Assembly: GCA_963712055.1 (NCBI GenBank) | Contig: CAVQGN010000004.1 | Coordinates: 248,001 to 312,000, forward strand | DNA: 64,000 nucleotides | Direction: 5' to 3' | From: JAHBVL01 sp963712055 | Lineage (GTDB): Bacteria > Chloroflexota > Chloroflexia > Thermomicrobiales > UBA6265 | In this document: in pieces, positions 34,270 to 42,790 of the stretch | Numbering within the stretch: the first letter of the stretch is position 1 | How the letters are laid out: the number at the start of each line of letters is the position of its first letter | Notes under the pieces: model-generated | Told to the model about the DNA's origin: nothing | Database searches by the model: none | What the model saw: only the letters and a program-made list of their open reading frames with translations | Program-made: the position numbers and the translations under genes

Positions 34270-34389
34270 ATGCAAATTACCGAGCAATCGGAGCCGATCA
34301 AAGGTCTTGAATTGCAGGACCTGGCAGTTCGGCTGATCGTGGTGGCTGTGCTGGTAGCCGTTTCACTTGGACTGGTCTTGATGATCTAG
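34270..34389 (+). CDS. Small membrane protein, 39 residues
   Basis: ATG 34270 follows GGGAGG with ideal spacing. The product starts with a polar stretch (MQITEQSEPIKGLELQD) and ends in a single hydrophobic span of about 19 residues. It has its own promoter 80 bases upstream and a strong terminator 35 bases downstream, so it is a real monocistronic unit despite its size. No family recognised. Could be a regulatory peptide of a membrane complex or a toxin-like peptide; neither is shown. Confidence 0.7.
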   Translation: MQITEQSEPIKGLELQDLAVRLIVVAVLVAVSLGLVLMI

Positions 34390-34423
34390 TTCGACGGTCG
34401 GGATCATTGCAGAGCGTGTGCCG

Positions 34424-34455
34424 AAAACGGCGAGGCAGTGGCCTCGCCGTTTTTG
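34424..34455 (+). terminator. Strong intrinsic terminator after the 39-residue protein gene
   Basis: A 13-bp stem (34424-34436, 34441-34453; core AACGGCGAGGC/GCCTCGCCGTT), AGTG loop and a T-run. Confidence 0.85.
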
Positions 34456-34525
34456 TTTGGCCAGCCAAGGCCTCGTGAATTCGATCATCTGAAGATACTC
34501 TGGCCAGCGATTGTTGTGCATACTA

Positions 34526-34550
34526 CTGACAAAACATGTGCATGTTGTCA
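34526..34550. promoter_or_regulatory. Inverted repeat in the DUF4397 gene leader
   Basis: GACAA(AA)CATG and CATGTTGTC flank TG, an imperfect 9-bp palindrome about 80 bases before the start of the exported protein gene. Candidate operator; no matching regulator identified. Confidence 0.3.
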
Positions 34551-34626
34551 TGCTGTGCACAGAAGTTGAACAGCTTCTCGTTGCGCAGACGCTCAACGGT
34601 ATGAACGGTATCGAAAGGAACATGAC

Positions 34627-35970
34627 GTGGCCAAGCAGAGGATTTCCCGACGAGCATTTGTTGGAACAGGACTGGGTCTCGCTGCTGCAGCGACCGTGGT
34701 ATCCCTGCCGAAGTTCGGTGGTTCGGTTTTTGCCCAGGACGCAACCCCTGAAGCAGCTGGCGATGCGATGGTGCGTGTTGTCCACGCTTCCCCCGACGCA
34801 CCCGGCGTCGATATTCTCGTTAACGGCGAACGCGCCATTGAGAATCTTGAGTTCGGCGCTGCTACCGATTACGTGCCGCTGCCAGCCGGTGACTATCAGG
34901 TTCAGGTTGTTCCGACAGGCGCGGAAGCCGCCGATGCGGTTATCGATGCGATGCTGACCCTTGAAGGTGGCAAGTACTATCAGGTTGCCGCTGTCGGCCC
35001 AGTCGCTGAGATTGCTCCTGCCGTCTTTGAAGTCGATGCGAGCGCCGTCACTGAAGGTATGGCGCGTGTGCGAGTGATCCACGCTTCGCCAGATGCACCG
35101 GCGGTTGACGTTACCCTCGCGGACGGCACGGTCATCTTTGGCAATCTCGAGTTTCCGAACGCAAGCGAGTATGCCGAAGTTGAAGGAACGACCTACGATC
35201 TCCAGGTCCGCCCGGCCGGAACCGAGGATGTTGCCCTCGATCTGCCAGGCGTCGCTCTCGATGCTGGAACTATCTATGACATCTTCGCAATTGGAACACT
35301 GGCTGATGGCACGCTGAACGTTCTCCCACTGACGACCATGCCAATGGCGGCAATGGAAGAGGGCGATTCAATGGCGGCTGATTCGCAGATTCGAGTGCTG
35401 CATGCATCACCGGACGCTCCAGCAGTCGACGTCTACGTGAATGGATCCAAGGCGGTCGAGAACCTGGGATATGGCGAGGCCACCAGTTTCACTTCGCTTC
35501 CCGCCGGTGACTATCAGGTTCAGGTCACGCCGACCGGTGCTGATGTCGCTGACTCTGTCATCGATGCCACCGTGACGCTCGAGCCCGGTCTGGCCTACAC
35601 GGTTGCTGCCGTTGGTCTGGTTGCGGACATCAGCGCGATCGTTGTGGATGTGCAGCTTGCGCAGGTTCCCGATGGGAAGGCCCGGATCCGTGCGGTCCAC
35701 GCTTCGCCAGACGCGCCAGCCGTCGACATTGCGGTCACCGGTGGCCCTGTTTTGATCGAGAACCTTGCCTTCCCGAGCGCTTCCGACTACATCGAGGTCG
35801 ACGCTGGTACCTATGACCTCGAGATTCGCCCGACTGGAACCGAAGATGTCGCTCTGCCGATTCCAGGCGCCGTGCTTGAAAGCGGCATGGTTTACGACGT
35901 CTTTGCGATTGGAACAATCGCTGAAGGCACCTTGAGCATCGTCGTTCTCACGGCCGACCCGGCAGCGTAA
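34627..35970 (+). CDS. Tat-exported protein with four DUF4397 domains
   Basis: 447 residues. The twin-arginine signal SRRAFVGTGLGLAAAATVV ends near FAQDATPEAA. Four tandem DUF4397 modules of about 95-100 residues follow, each opening with a variant of RVVHASPDAPGVDILVNG. Modules 1 and 3 share LPAGDYQVQV.PTGA...VIDA.(L/V)TLE, while 2 and 4 share TYDL(Q/E)(V/I)RP.GTEDVAL and YDIFAIGTLADGTL-like ends, so the protein arose by duplicating a two-module unit. DUF4397 is an extracellular beta domain of unknown function. GTG start with AAGGA eight bases upstream. Monocistronic, with a strong terminator. Confidence 0.9.
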   Translation: MAKQRISRRAFVGTGLGLAAAATVVSLPKFGGSVFAQDATPEAAGDAMVRVVHASPDAPGVDILVNGERAIENLEFGAATDYVPLPAGDYQVQVVPTGAEAADAVIDAMLTLEGGKYYQVAAVGPVAEIAPAVFEVDASAVTEGMARVRVIHASPDAPAVDVTLADGTVIFGNLEFPNASEYAEVEGTTYDLQVRPAGTEDVALDLPGVALDAGTIYDIFAIGTLADGTLNVLPLTTMPMAAMEEGDSMAADSQIRVLHASPDAPAVDVYVNGSKAVENLGYGEATSFTSLPAGDYQVQVTPTGADVADSVIDATVTLEPGLAYTVAAVGLVADISAIVVDVQLAQVPDGKARIRAVHASPDAPAVDIAVTGGPVLIENLAFPSASDYIEVDAGTYDLEIRPTGTEDVALPIPGAVLESGMVYDVFAIGTIAEGTLSIVVLTADPAA

Positions 35971-36021
35971 TCCGTTCAGAAAACGACTCGTTCGTTTGCG
36001 TCTGCAAAGCAAGAGAAAAGA

Positions 36022-36064
36022 ACCACGCGATGGCAGCAATGCCGTCGCGTGGTCTTCTGTTCTG
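36022..36064 (+). terminator. 14-bp hairpin terminator with GCAA tetraloop
   Basis: Arms 36022-36035 and 36040-36053 (ACCACGCGATGGCA on the left, one G-U pair) close on GCAA, then CTTCTGTTCT. It ends the DUF4397 gene. Confidence 0.8.
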
Positions 36065-36278
36065 GTGAAACCGATGAATTGAATCAGTGCTCCAGGAGCG
36101 GTGTGGACCCCGAAGGCGGCATCTTCGATGATCGGCTACTATCGACACATTCGACGCAGGCACACTTGCAGTTGTTCAGCTGACGGCAGAACCAAATCGG
36201 TAGATTGCTGGATCGGGAGTCATACTCCCGTAGCGAGTCCTGACCATACGAACCCGCAGTGGCTTTTGTCGCTGCGGG
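36065..36278. other. Gene-free gap with two hairpins
   Basis: CGGGAGT/ACTCCCG (36214-36230) forms a 7-bp hairpin. AACCCGCAG/CTGCGGGTT (36251-36259, 36272-36280) is followed on the + strand by ACGTTTTT, so it looks like a terminator for a + strand transcript, while its right arm overlaps the murJ stop codon. No tRNA or known small RNA fits. An unrecognised short + transcript ending at 36287 is possible. Confidence 0.4.
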
Positions 36279-37943
36279 TTACGTTTTTGCCGTCCAATTC
36301 GCTTTGAAACGATGAACAATGCTCCCCAAAGCAAAGCGATCCCGAAGCGTGGCGCTTTGAGAAATGAGTGCCACGTAGAGTGTCGCGCCGACCATACCGG
36401 GTATGAGCACCAAACCGATTTCGCCGAATGCGGTGTCAGAGTCCAGGGCGTGTTGATCCAGCACCTGGTACAGCAGATAGGCGGTTCCGGCTGCAATTGC
36501 TGCCAGGAGGAGAATCCGAACCACCACCCCGGGCAGACTAACAAAAGGACGCATGCCAAACGTTTGGCGGCCGACGAAGAGCATCAGAATGGTGTGAATG
36601 GTCAATTGAATCGAATTTGCCGCGACCAGGCCTGCCATCTCGTATCGCGACGCGAGCAAGGGTGCAGCGATGAAATAACTGGACGAGGCGATGATACCAA
36701 TCGTGACTGGCAAAACCGTGTTCTGTCGGGCGTAGAAGGCGAAAATTAGGACTTGGTCGTAGGCGGCCAACAAGTGTCCCGGCAAGTAGATCAGGAGCGC
36801 AATCACGATCAGACGCGCGGCATCGGGACCGGTTGATCCCTGTTCGAATAGGAGATCGACGATCGGCACCGAAAGCGCGGCCATGCCGAGAACCGCTGGA
36901 ATGATCAATAGCGATACGAACATCAAGGCGTTCGAAAGCTGGGCTGCAAAGGCCACCTCATCGTTGCGACTGTGGGCCCGAGAGAGGCCTGGAAGGGCCG
37001 CCAGCGAGACAGCTGCGGCGACAAGGCCGAGAATGAGTTGAACCAACGCAGTGGCAAAACGCATGGCGCCGACGGCATCCTGCTCGGCGCTCCAAGCCAG
37101 GTTGCGATCGAGAATGACGACACCGCTCGAAACAATGAGACCAAGAAACACCGGCACGTAGAGCCGGAGTACACGACTCACTGCCGGATTGCGGAAATCG
37201 AGTGAGAGTTCAGGGAGCGCGTGCTGACGCTGAAGGCTAACGAGTTGGACCAGCGTCAACAGCACCGCACCAACCACAACGCCAACGGCCATGCTCCGAA
37301 CGCCGAGTCGATCGCCTAGAAGGAGGATGCTGATCACGATCACAGCGTTGCGCGCGGTGAAACCGAGCGAAGGTCCGATCGGTTTTTCCAGCGCGTAGAG
37401 GGAGGCCGTGAGAATGGTGGCCGCGGTCAGGAAAACAAGACTTGGTAGGACAATTCGAAGCGATTCAACCGCGAGTTCAGTTACCTGGGTTCCCCGAGCA
37501 GCACCATTCCCGGCGAGATTCGTCATCAAGCCGACGAGCTGAGGAGCGAACAGCATTCCCAGCACGGTTAAAACTCCGGACACCAGCAGGCCAAGGCCGA
37601 GAAGAGCGCCCGTGCTCTTTCGTAGCTCTGACCGGGTCGCGGCTACCGAGACGACCATCACGGCCAGAACGGGTACCAGAGCGGATTGGGTCAAACCACT
37701 GGCGAGCAGATCGTAAATCAGCGTGTTGAGATTGTCGGCAACGGTGAAGGCTGCGATGTCATTTCCTGCGCCGAACTCGCGCGCGGCCAATTGCTCGCGG
37801 ACTAAACCGAGAATGCGACTGGCCAGGCTGCCGAAAAAGATGATCGCGGTGGCGGTGGCAATCGCCACCGTCGGTTCAGCAGGGTTGCTTTCTAAAGCTG
37901 TATCAGGAGGGAAAGGATCGCGATCGTTGATCCGATCATTCAC
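36279..37943 (-). CDS. murJ: MurJ/MviN-type lipid II flippase
   Basis: A 554-residue polytopic membrane protein of the MOP superfamily with about 14 spans. It flips lipid-linked peptidoglycan precursor across the membrane. Family segments: ASRILGLVREQLAAREFG, with the conserved N-terminal Arg residues, AAFTVADNLNTLIYDLLASG, GLTQSALVPVL and AALPGLSRAHSRND. The C-terminal spans with basic tail are normal. Upstream on the same strand, 15 bases away, is the B-box membrane protein gene; both belong to an envelope cluster. Confidence 0.9.
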   Translation of the reverse strand: MNDRINDRDPFPPDTALESNPAEPTVAIATATAIIFFGSLASRILGLVREQLAAREFGAGNDIAAFTVADNLNTLIYDLLASGLTQSALVPVLAVMVVSVAATRSELRKSTGALLGLGLLVSGVLTVLGMLFAPQLVGLMTNLAGNGAARGTQVTELAVESLRIVLPSLVFLTAATILTASLYALEKPIGPSLGFTARNAVIVISILLLGDRLGVRSMAVGVVVGAVLLTLVQLVSLQRQHALPELSLDFRNPAVSRVLRLYVPVFLGLIVSSGVVILDRNLAWSAEQDAVGAMRFATALVQLILGLVAAAVSLAALPGLSRAHSRNDEVAFAAQLSNALMFVSLLIIPAVLGMAALSVPIVDLLFEQGSTGPDAARLIVIALLIYLPGHLLAAYDQVLIFAFYARQNTVLPVTIGIIASSSYFIAAPLLASRYEMAGLVAANSIQLTIHTILMLFVGRQTFGMRPFVSLPGVVVRILLLAAIAAGTAYLLYQVLDQHALDSDTAFGEIGLVLIPGMVGATLYVALISQSATLRDRFALGSIVHRFKANWTAKT

Positions 37944-37958
37944 ACGATTCGCACCCAG

Positions 37959-38507
37959 CTAGCGAAAGCGAATATAGATAATGATGAAAGGGAGAAGCGC
38001 AAAGACACCGTCGGGAATGATTTCGAGCCGCATCGCTTGCTCGCCAAACGGAGTGAGATCCGGAACATCCGCCAGACTCAGCCCGAGTCGATTGGCCAGG
38101 ACGGCCCTGCTGACGACGAGACCGAGAATCACGAGTCCCCAGCCAATTACCATCAGATCCATCCCGCGTTTATTGCCGGCGAGTCTGGCCATGGTTTCGG
38201 CGACGCCGAAACCGAGCGCCAGTGCGAGGTAAAAGCCCCAATTCGGCACGTACCCCCAGAGAACGCCGACTAGCAGGGCGACGACCAGGCCACCGCCAAG
38301 CGCTTTGAGCAGTGAACCGGTTTCGGTGCGATAGGTCGGAAGCGCGCGAACTCCGGCGCAATCTGGACAACGCATGCCCACCTGCGTCTGGACCGCGCAT
38401 TTCGGGCAGATCGGTTTGCCACAACGAGAACATCGCAGGAGGGTCATTGTCCCTGGATGATAGGAGCACGGAGTCTCCTGCGGTGTTGAAATCTGGTCCA
38501 GAACCAT
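37959..38507 (-). CDS. B-box zinc-finger membrane protein
   Basis: 182 residues. The N-terminus has a B-box-like zinc finger: CSYHPGTMTLLRCSRCGKP, ICPKCAVQTQVGMRCPDC. Four hydrophobic spans follow. The same zinc module precedes rhomboid proteases in many Gram-positive and Chloroflexota genomes, but the rhomboid GxSG motif is absent here, so this is not a protease by sequence. Only three bases separate it from the preceding glycosyltransferase gene, and it is probably co-transcribed with murJ. Confidence 0.75.
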   Translation of the reverse strand: MVLDQISTPQETPCSYHPGTMTLLRCSRCGKPICPKCAVQTQVGMRCPDCAGVRALPTYRTETGSLLKALGGGLVVALLVGVLWGYVPNWGFYLALALGFGVAETMARLAGNKRGMDLMVIGWGLVILGLVVSRAVLANRLGLSLADVPDLTPFGEQAMRLEIIPDGVFALLPFIIIYIRFR

Positions 38508-38510
38508 CGA

Positions 38511-39353
38511 TCAGTGCATGCCCTTCGAGCCACGTCGAGTGTTGCGGCAAGGATACGCCATCGGTCTGGAGGGATCAGTCGCTCGTTGAGTCCGCGCCTG
38601 CGCAATCTGGCGGAGCGCCAGTAGTGCAAACTGGGGCAGGGCCAGTTGACGCCGCCATCGCCAAGGCTCACGGAGCAGGCGATAAAGCCATTCGAGACCG
38701 ATTTGCTGGACAAGTGTCGGGGCCCGCGGAGCCAGTCCAGAGATCGCATCGAATGAGCCACCGATCCCCACCGCAATACGAACGCCGCCGCTCTCGAGTC
38801 GCGCGCGATTTCGCTCGATCCATTCGACTTGCCCGGGAGCGCCATAGGCGACGAACAGAACGTCGGGTTTCGCCGCCGCTATCAGATCAAACGTCACTGC
38901 GTCGTCAATGATTGCAGACGATCCACCGTCCCAAGTCGCTGGTAGCATGAGACCGGGAAACTGAGTTATCAGGGACGTCGCGGTTGCTCGAGCGGCACCC
39001 GGCTTGCCTCCAAGCAGAAACAACTGGCTGCCCGATTGCCGTGCCAGACTGCTGATCAGGAAAACGAGATCGACACCGGTGATCCGTTGACAGCGCTTGC
39101 GTTCCGGTTGGAGAAATCGACTGGCGAAGAGCACGCCGACGCCGTCAATGGTATGGATGTCCGACCGTGCGAGGGCGGTTGCGAACCCAGACCGCTTGCC
39201 CGCCAGCATGACGTATTCAGGATTGATGGTCGCGATATGCAGCAATCGCTTTGGTGCTTCGCCGGCCAACTGAGCGCGAAGCACTGCGATGAGCGACTCG
39301 CGGTCGGAGGGATCGATATCGACGCCTAGCAGCGAGATTGCGAAATCACCCAT
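38511..39353 (-). CDS. WecG/TagA/CpsF-family glycosyltransferase
   Basis: 280 residues, GT26 family, which transfers N-acetylmannosamine-type or related sugars to lipid-linked acceptors in wall teichoic acid, enterobacterial common antigen or capsule synthesis. Conserved blocks: LHIATINPEYVMLAGK, HTIDGVGVLFAS, RITGVDLVFLI, LFLLGGKPGAA and VLFVAYGAPGQVEWI. The start ATG 39353 is one base after the stop of the preceding DUF2207 gene, indicating translational coupling. Membrane-associated C-terminal helices are basic, as usual. Confidence 0.9.
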   Translation of the reverse strand: MGDFAISLLGVDIDPSDRESLIAVLRAQLAGEAPKRLLHIATINPEYVMLAGKRSGFATALARSDIHTIDGVGVLFASRFLQPERKRCQRITGVDLVFLISSLARQSGSQLFLLGGKPGAARATATSLITQFPGLMLPATWDGGSSAIIDDAVTFDLIAAAKPDVLFVAYGAPGQVEWIERNRARLESGGVRIAVGIGGSFDAISGLAPRAPTLVQQIGLEWLYRLLREPWRWRRQLALPQFALLALRQIAQARTQRATDPSRPMAYPCRNTRRGSKGMH

Positions 39354-39354
39354 C

Positions 39355-41397
39355 CTATCCGAATCCGCGTCCTCCGCCACCCGACGACCCACCAAAGGAG
39401 CCACCACCACTGAAGCCACCACCGCCAAACCCACCACCGAAACCGCCACCTGAACTGGAGCCTTTTCCAACGGACACGCCGTTGAAGGTGGTCGATGCAT
39501 TGCGCAGGAGATCGAAGAGCCCGTCGCTCGAGGCATTGAGCGATCGTCCCATCGAATCACTCATGCCCTGGAGATCAGGAAGATCGATGTTGCCCCCAGA
39601 GCCGCTGCCACCGGGAAAGCCGCCTCCGCCGCCATAGACGATCACCGGGCGCTGCGGCCAGCCATACCCACCGCCTGTCCGGGGAACGCCGCCGCCGTAC
39701 CACTGCGGCGTGGGTGCACCGGCGTTGGCGAAGGTCTTCACCCACTCGCGGTCGATACCAAGCGCAATTGCATACGGGAGATATCGCTCGAAGATGTCGA
39801 CGTGACTCGAGACGGTCTCGTACTTCTGAATATCTCCGAGATAGCGTTTGAACGCCATCCATTCCTGATTCGCTTCAGCACCTTTGTCTGTTCGCCGGGG
39901 CATGATTTTGGCGATTCCAATGAGTCCGAGGGAAAGGAGGACCGTCACGATCGCCAGCGGCCAAACGCCCCAGATCCCGTCACCGAAGGTGTTGACCAAC
40001 AGTACGAGCAGAAGAACGATGCCAACCAGACCGGCAATCCCAATCCCAGTCCAGCGACTGCGAACCTCGTCGGGTCCCTCTTTGAAGAACTCCAGCTTCA
40101 CGACTTCATCGTAGAGATGATCGCGGATGATCTCGGCTTTCGCGTCGAAACGGGGTTTCGCTTCTGTGAGCGTCGTGCTTTCACCGATAGTCAATTCTGA
40201 ACCGAACAAAGCTGCCAGTACGTCGCGTTCGAAGAGCCGAAGATCGGGCGGAACCTGTTTCAACGTTAGTTCGTGGTCACGACCGCCAAACAGGTCTGAT
40301 TTCGATGTTTCCTCGATGGTCAGGACACCCCGGCGGGCAAGGTCAACCATTGTGGCGACGATATCCTTCTGGTCTGCCGACTCGTCGATCAGGACACCAA
40401 CGACTCCGGGTGGCAGCTGGTCTGGTAGCTCAGCGAGAAAGGTGGCGACCGGCTCAGCATTTGGATCTCGTCCTCGCGAATGCCAGAGACCATAGATGCC
40501 AATCGTTCCGCCGAGTGCAGCCAGACCGGCAATGGCCAGCAGGATCAGATTCACCAGACCGTCGCGCTGTTGGGTTTCCTCGATCGATGCCTGACGTTCG
40601 TCGGCTTGCTCTTGCCATGCGGGCGCAGCCACATCGACGATGATCGGGAATTGCAAACGGACGATCAGTTCATCTCCCGACCGCATATCGTCGTATTCCC
40701 AACGCCACGTTTGACCATTGTCGTTTGTAACCGGTAGGTCGATCCCTTCTGAACCAGCGATCACCTGCGCCGGATCAACCGGCTCGGGCAAGATGATCGT
40801 CATGGAGGCCCGCTCGACCGGAGCGATATCGGTGACTTCAGTTGAAATGGCGGTCCACCAGATTTGCTGGTTCGGTGGTGTTTCGTCTGGATAGACGCGG
40901 AGCGCGCCGATGACGTCGTACTCGAGCACGAAAATCCGGGTCTGATCAGTGGTCGGCGGATATGCCCAGTCGATATAGAGATCAGACGAGGACGATTCGA
41001 TTGTGTAGGTATCTGGCGAACGGTCATAACTCGAAGCAGGGATGAAATCGAAGGCGATCGTGCCCGAAGGCGTGATTTCGGAAATCTCGATGTTCGTCAG
41101 ATCTTCGACATTGCGGTAAGGAAGGGTCGCGAAACCGGTGCTGAAGGGACCGCCGCTGAACTCGATTTCCTGTCGCTCAGTGACGTGATAGGAACCATCC
41201 TGCCGGAGTTCGAGAGTGACGTCGAAATTCAACCATCGGACCGAACGCTGGGACTGAGCCGTTGCTGCGGCTGGTGAAAGCGCCACGATCAGAAGCAGAG
41301 CAACCACAATGACTGACGCGGGGAGACTGCGCCACGACGTGATGCAGTGGGGGTGTGAATCGCGTTGCGCGATTTCAAGCATGCTTGGCTTCTCCAT
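39355..41397 (-). CDS. DUF2207 (YciQ-like) predicted membrane protein
   Basis: 680 residues. A signal/anchor segment (about 25-47) is followed by the beta-rich DUF2207 N-terminal domain (VRWLNFDVTLELRQDGSYHV, TERQEIEFSGGPFSTGF). Then comes a membrane span near 290, a cytoplasmic winged-helix-like part (VATMVDLARRGVLTIEE), two more spans (around 445 and 475) and a long Gly/Ser-rich tail ending GGSSGGGGRGFG. Function of the family is unknown; the glycine tail is typical of it. It leads the envelope cluster 36279-41397 and is divergent from the Fur-type gene with an 82-base gap. Confidence 0.82.
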   Translation of the reverse strand: MEKPSMLEIAQRDSHPHCITSWRSLPASVIVVALLLIVALSPAAATAQSQRSVRWLNFDVTLELRQDGSYHVTERQEIEFSGGPFSTGFATLPYRNVEDLTNIEISEITPSGTIAFDFIPASSYDRSPDTYTIESSSSDLYIDWAYPPTTDQTRIFVLEYDVIGALRVYPDETPPNQQIWWTAISTEVTDIAPVERASMTIILPEPVDPAQVIAGSEGIDLPVTNDNGQTWRWEYDDMRSGDELIVRLQFPIIVDVAAPAWQEQADERQASIEETQQRDGLVNLILLAIAGLAALGGTIGIYGLWHSRGRDPNAEPVATFLAELPDQLPPGVVGVLIDESADQKDIVATMVDLARRGVLTIEETSKSDLFGGRDHELTLKQVPPDLRLFERDVLAALFGSELTIGESTTLTEAKPRFDAKAEIIRDHLYDEVVKLEFFKEGPDEVRSRWTGIGIAGLVGIVLLLVLLVNTFGDGIWGVWPLAIVTVLLSLGLIGIAKIMPRRTDKGAEANQEWMAFKRYLGDIQKYETVSSHVDIFERYLPYAIALGIDREWVKTFANAGAPTPQWYGGGVPRTGGGYGWPQRPVIVYGGGGGFPGGSGSGGNIDLPDLQGMSDSMGRSLNASSDGLFDLLRNASTTFNGVSVGKGSSSGGGFGGGFGGGGFSGGGSFGGSSGGGGRGFG

Positions 41398-41479
41398 CGC
41401 CGTTGATTATTACACGGTTCGTTTGCCGGTCCGAGCTCCTGAGACCGTTTCCTGTCTGTATATGGTACGTTCTGCGGTG

Positions 41480-41932
41480 ATGAAACCGCTTGCCAATTCG
41501 CCTTCGCGAACGAATCCCGCTGCCAACGAGATCTTCGACACCCTTGCAGCCGCTGGCCACCGCTCAACTGGTCCGCGGAAACAGGTGGTTGAACGCGTGC
41601 TCGCCGAAACGAGACCCTTCACCGCCGAACAGATCGTCGCCGATCTTCCGCAGATAGGCCGAGCGACCGTCTACCGGACGCTGGAAATTCTGGTCGGTAT
41701 CGACGTGTTGACCCGATTGATTCGCCCGGGTGGCTATCCGGCATATGTTGTTGGCCAACCAGGGCACCGCCATCATCTGATCTGTTCGCAATGCGGACGT
41801 GTGGTCGAGTTCACTGCCTGTCCGGTAGATCCACTGATCGAATCACTCGTGCGGGAAACGTCGTTTCATGTCGAGAGCCACCATCTCGAAATCGTCGGTC
41901 TCTGCCCTGATTGCTACCGATCAGATAATTGA
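41480..41932 (+). CDS. Fur-family metalloregulator (probably Zur)
   Basis: About 150 residues. The DNA-binding helix includes TGPRKQVVERVLAETRPFTAEQIV and GRATVYRTLEIL. The dimerisation/metal domain has GHRHHLICSQCGRVVEF, and a second CPDC near the end completes a structural Cys4 zinc site. Neighbouring Zn/Mn-type ABC genes make zinc the more likely signal. ATG 41480 fits the family; an alternative in-frame ATG lies at 41462. Neither has a strong ribosome site. Confidence 0.88.
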   Translation: MKPLANSPSRTNPAANEIFDTLAAAGHRSTGPRKQVVERVLAETRPFTAEQIVADLPQIGRATVYRTLEILVGIDVLTRLIRPGGYPAYVVGQPGHRHHLICSQCGRVVEFTACPVDPLIESLVRETSFHVESHHLEIVGLCPDCYRSDN

Positions 41933-41958
41933 CACAACGTATCAAGTAACAGTACGAT
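41929..41958 (+). promoter_or_regulatory. Promoter of the metal ABC genes
   Basis: TTGACA (41929-41934), an 18-base spacer and TACGAT (41953-41958), overlapping the end of the Fur-type gene. The spacer GTATCAAGTAACAGTAC has loose symmetry that might serve as a metalloregulator site. Confidence 0.45.
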
Positions 41959-42004
41959 CAGTGGTCGGTTGACCGTTGCCCGACGATCGAGATCAGAGCC
42001 CCTG

Positions 42005-42790
42005 ATGGCTACCATGCTTCTGCCAAAGTCCACGGATGCTCCGACAATTTACCGTCTCAATATCGATCATCTCAGCGTTCACTACGAGGATCGTCCGGCT
42101 CTTACTGATATCAATCTGACGTTTGAGGATGGGCAGATCGTCTGCTTGGTCGGTCCGAACGGTGCTGGGAAAAGCACACTGCTTCGGGCGATGGCCGGTG
42201 TCCTGCCGCCTTCCCACGGGACCATTTCTCTCAACGGTGAAACGCTCGCCGGCTCGAATCCCGATGTCGTCTATGTACCGCAGCGATCCGCTGTCGACTG
42301 GACCTTTCCGATCAGCGTGCTCGAAGTTGTCATGATGGCGCGGCGAACTGCCCGCTCACGCTTCCTTCCATACGGTGAACACGACCGTGAACTGGCGCTA
42401 AATGCGCTCCACCAGGTCAGCATGGCCGATCTTGCCAGCGTCCAGATCAGCCAGTTGTCAGGTGGGCAACAGCAACGTGTCTTTCTGGCGCGGGCTTTGC
42501 TGCAGGGAGGTGAGGTCTACCTCCTCGACGAACCGTTCACCGGTGTCGATGTACCAACCCAGGAGTTTGTGGTTGGACTTCTGCAAGATCTCTGTCTGCA
42601 GAACAAAACCGTCGTATTCGCAACGCACGACCTCGAGCAAGCGGCAGTTGCCGCCGATCGGATCGTCCTCCTCAATCATGTGGTCGTTGCCGACGGGCCT
42701 CCGGAGGAAACGCTGACCGCTTCGAACCTGACCCGGGCGTATGGTGGGATGACCTCCAATCTGGCCGCGATCCCGGAAGCTCAGTCATGA
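42005..42790 (+). CDS. Zn/Mn ABC transporter ATP-binding protein
   Basis: 261 residues. Walker A GPNGAGKST, signature LSGGQQQR, Walker B VYLLDEP and the H-loop VVFATHDLEQAA are intact. VPQRSAVDWTFPISVLEVVMM is characteristic of the manganese/zinc-chelate (SitB/ZnuC/MntB) subgroup. ATG 42005 is chosen; an ATG at 42014 is also possible. It overlaps the permease gene by four bases. The transporter powers metal import in the membrane; no binding protein gene is beside it. Confidence 0.92.
   Translation: MATMLLPKSTDAPTIYRLNIDHLSVHYEDRPALTDINLTFEDGQIVCLVGPNGAGKSTLLRAMAGVLPPSHGTISLNGETLAGSNPDVVYVPQRSAVDWTFPISVLEVVMMARRTARSRFLPYGEHDRELALNALHQVSMADLASVQISQLSGGQQQRVFLARALLQGGEVYLLDEPFTGVDVPTQEFVVGLLQDLCLQNKTVVFATHDLEQAAVAADRIVLLNHVVVADGPPEETLTASNLTRAYGGMTSNLAAIPEAQS

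Noticed and set aside
36180..36260. tRNA gene in the gap before murJ
   Set aside because: A GGTTCG-like segment and a 7-bp hairpin occur, but no cloverleaf with acceptor, D and T arms can be formed on either strand.
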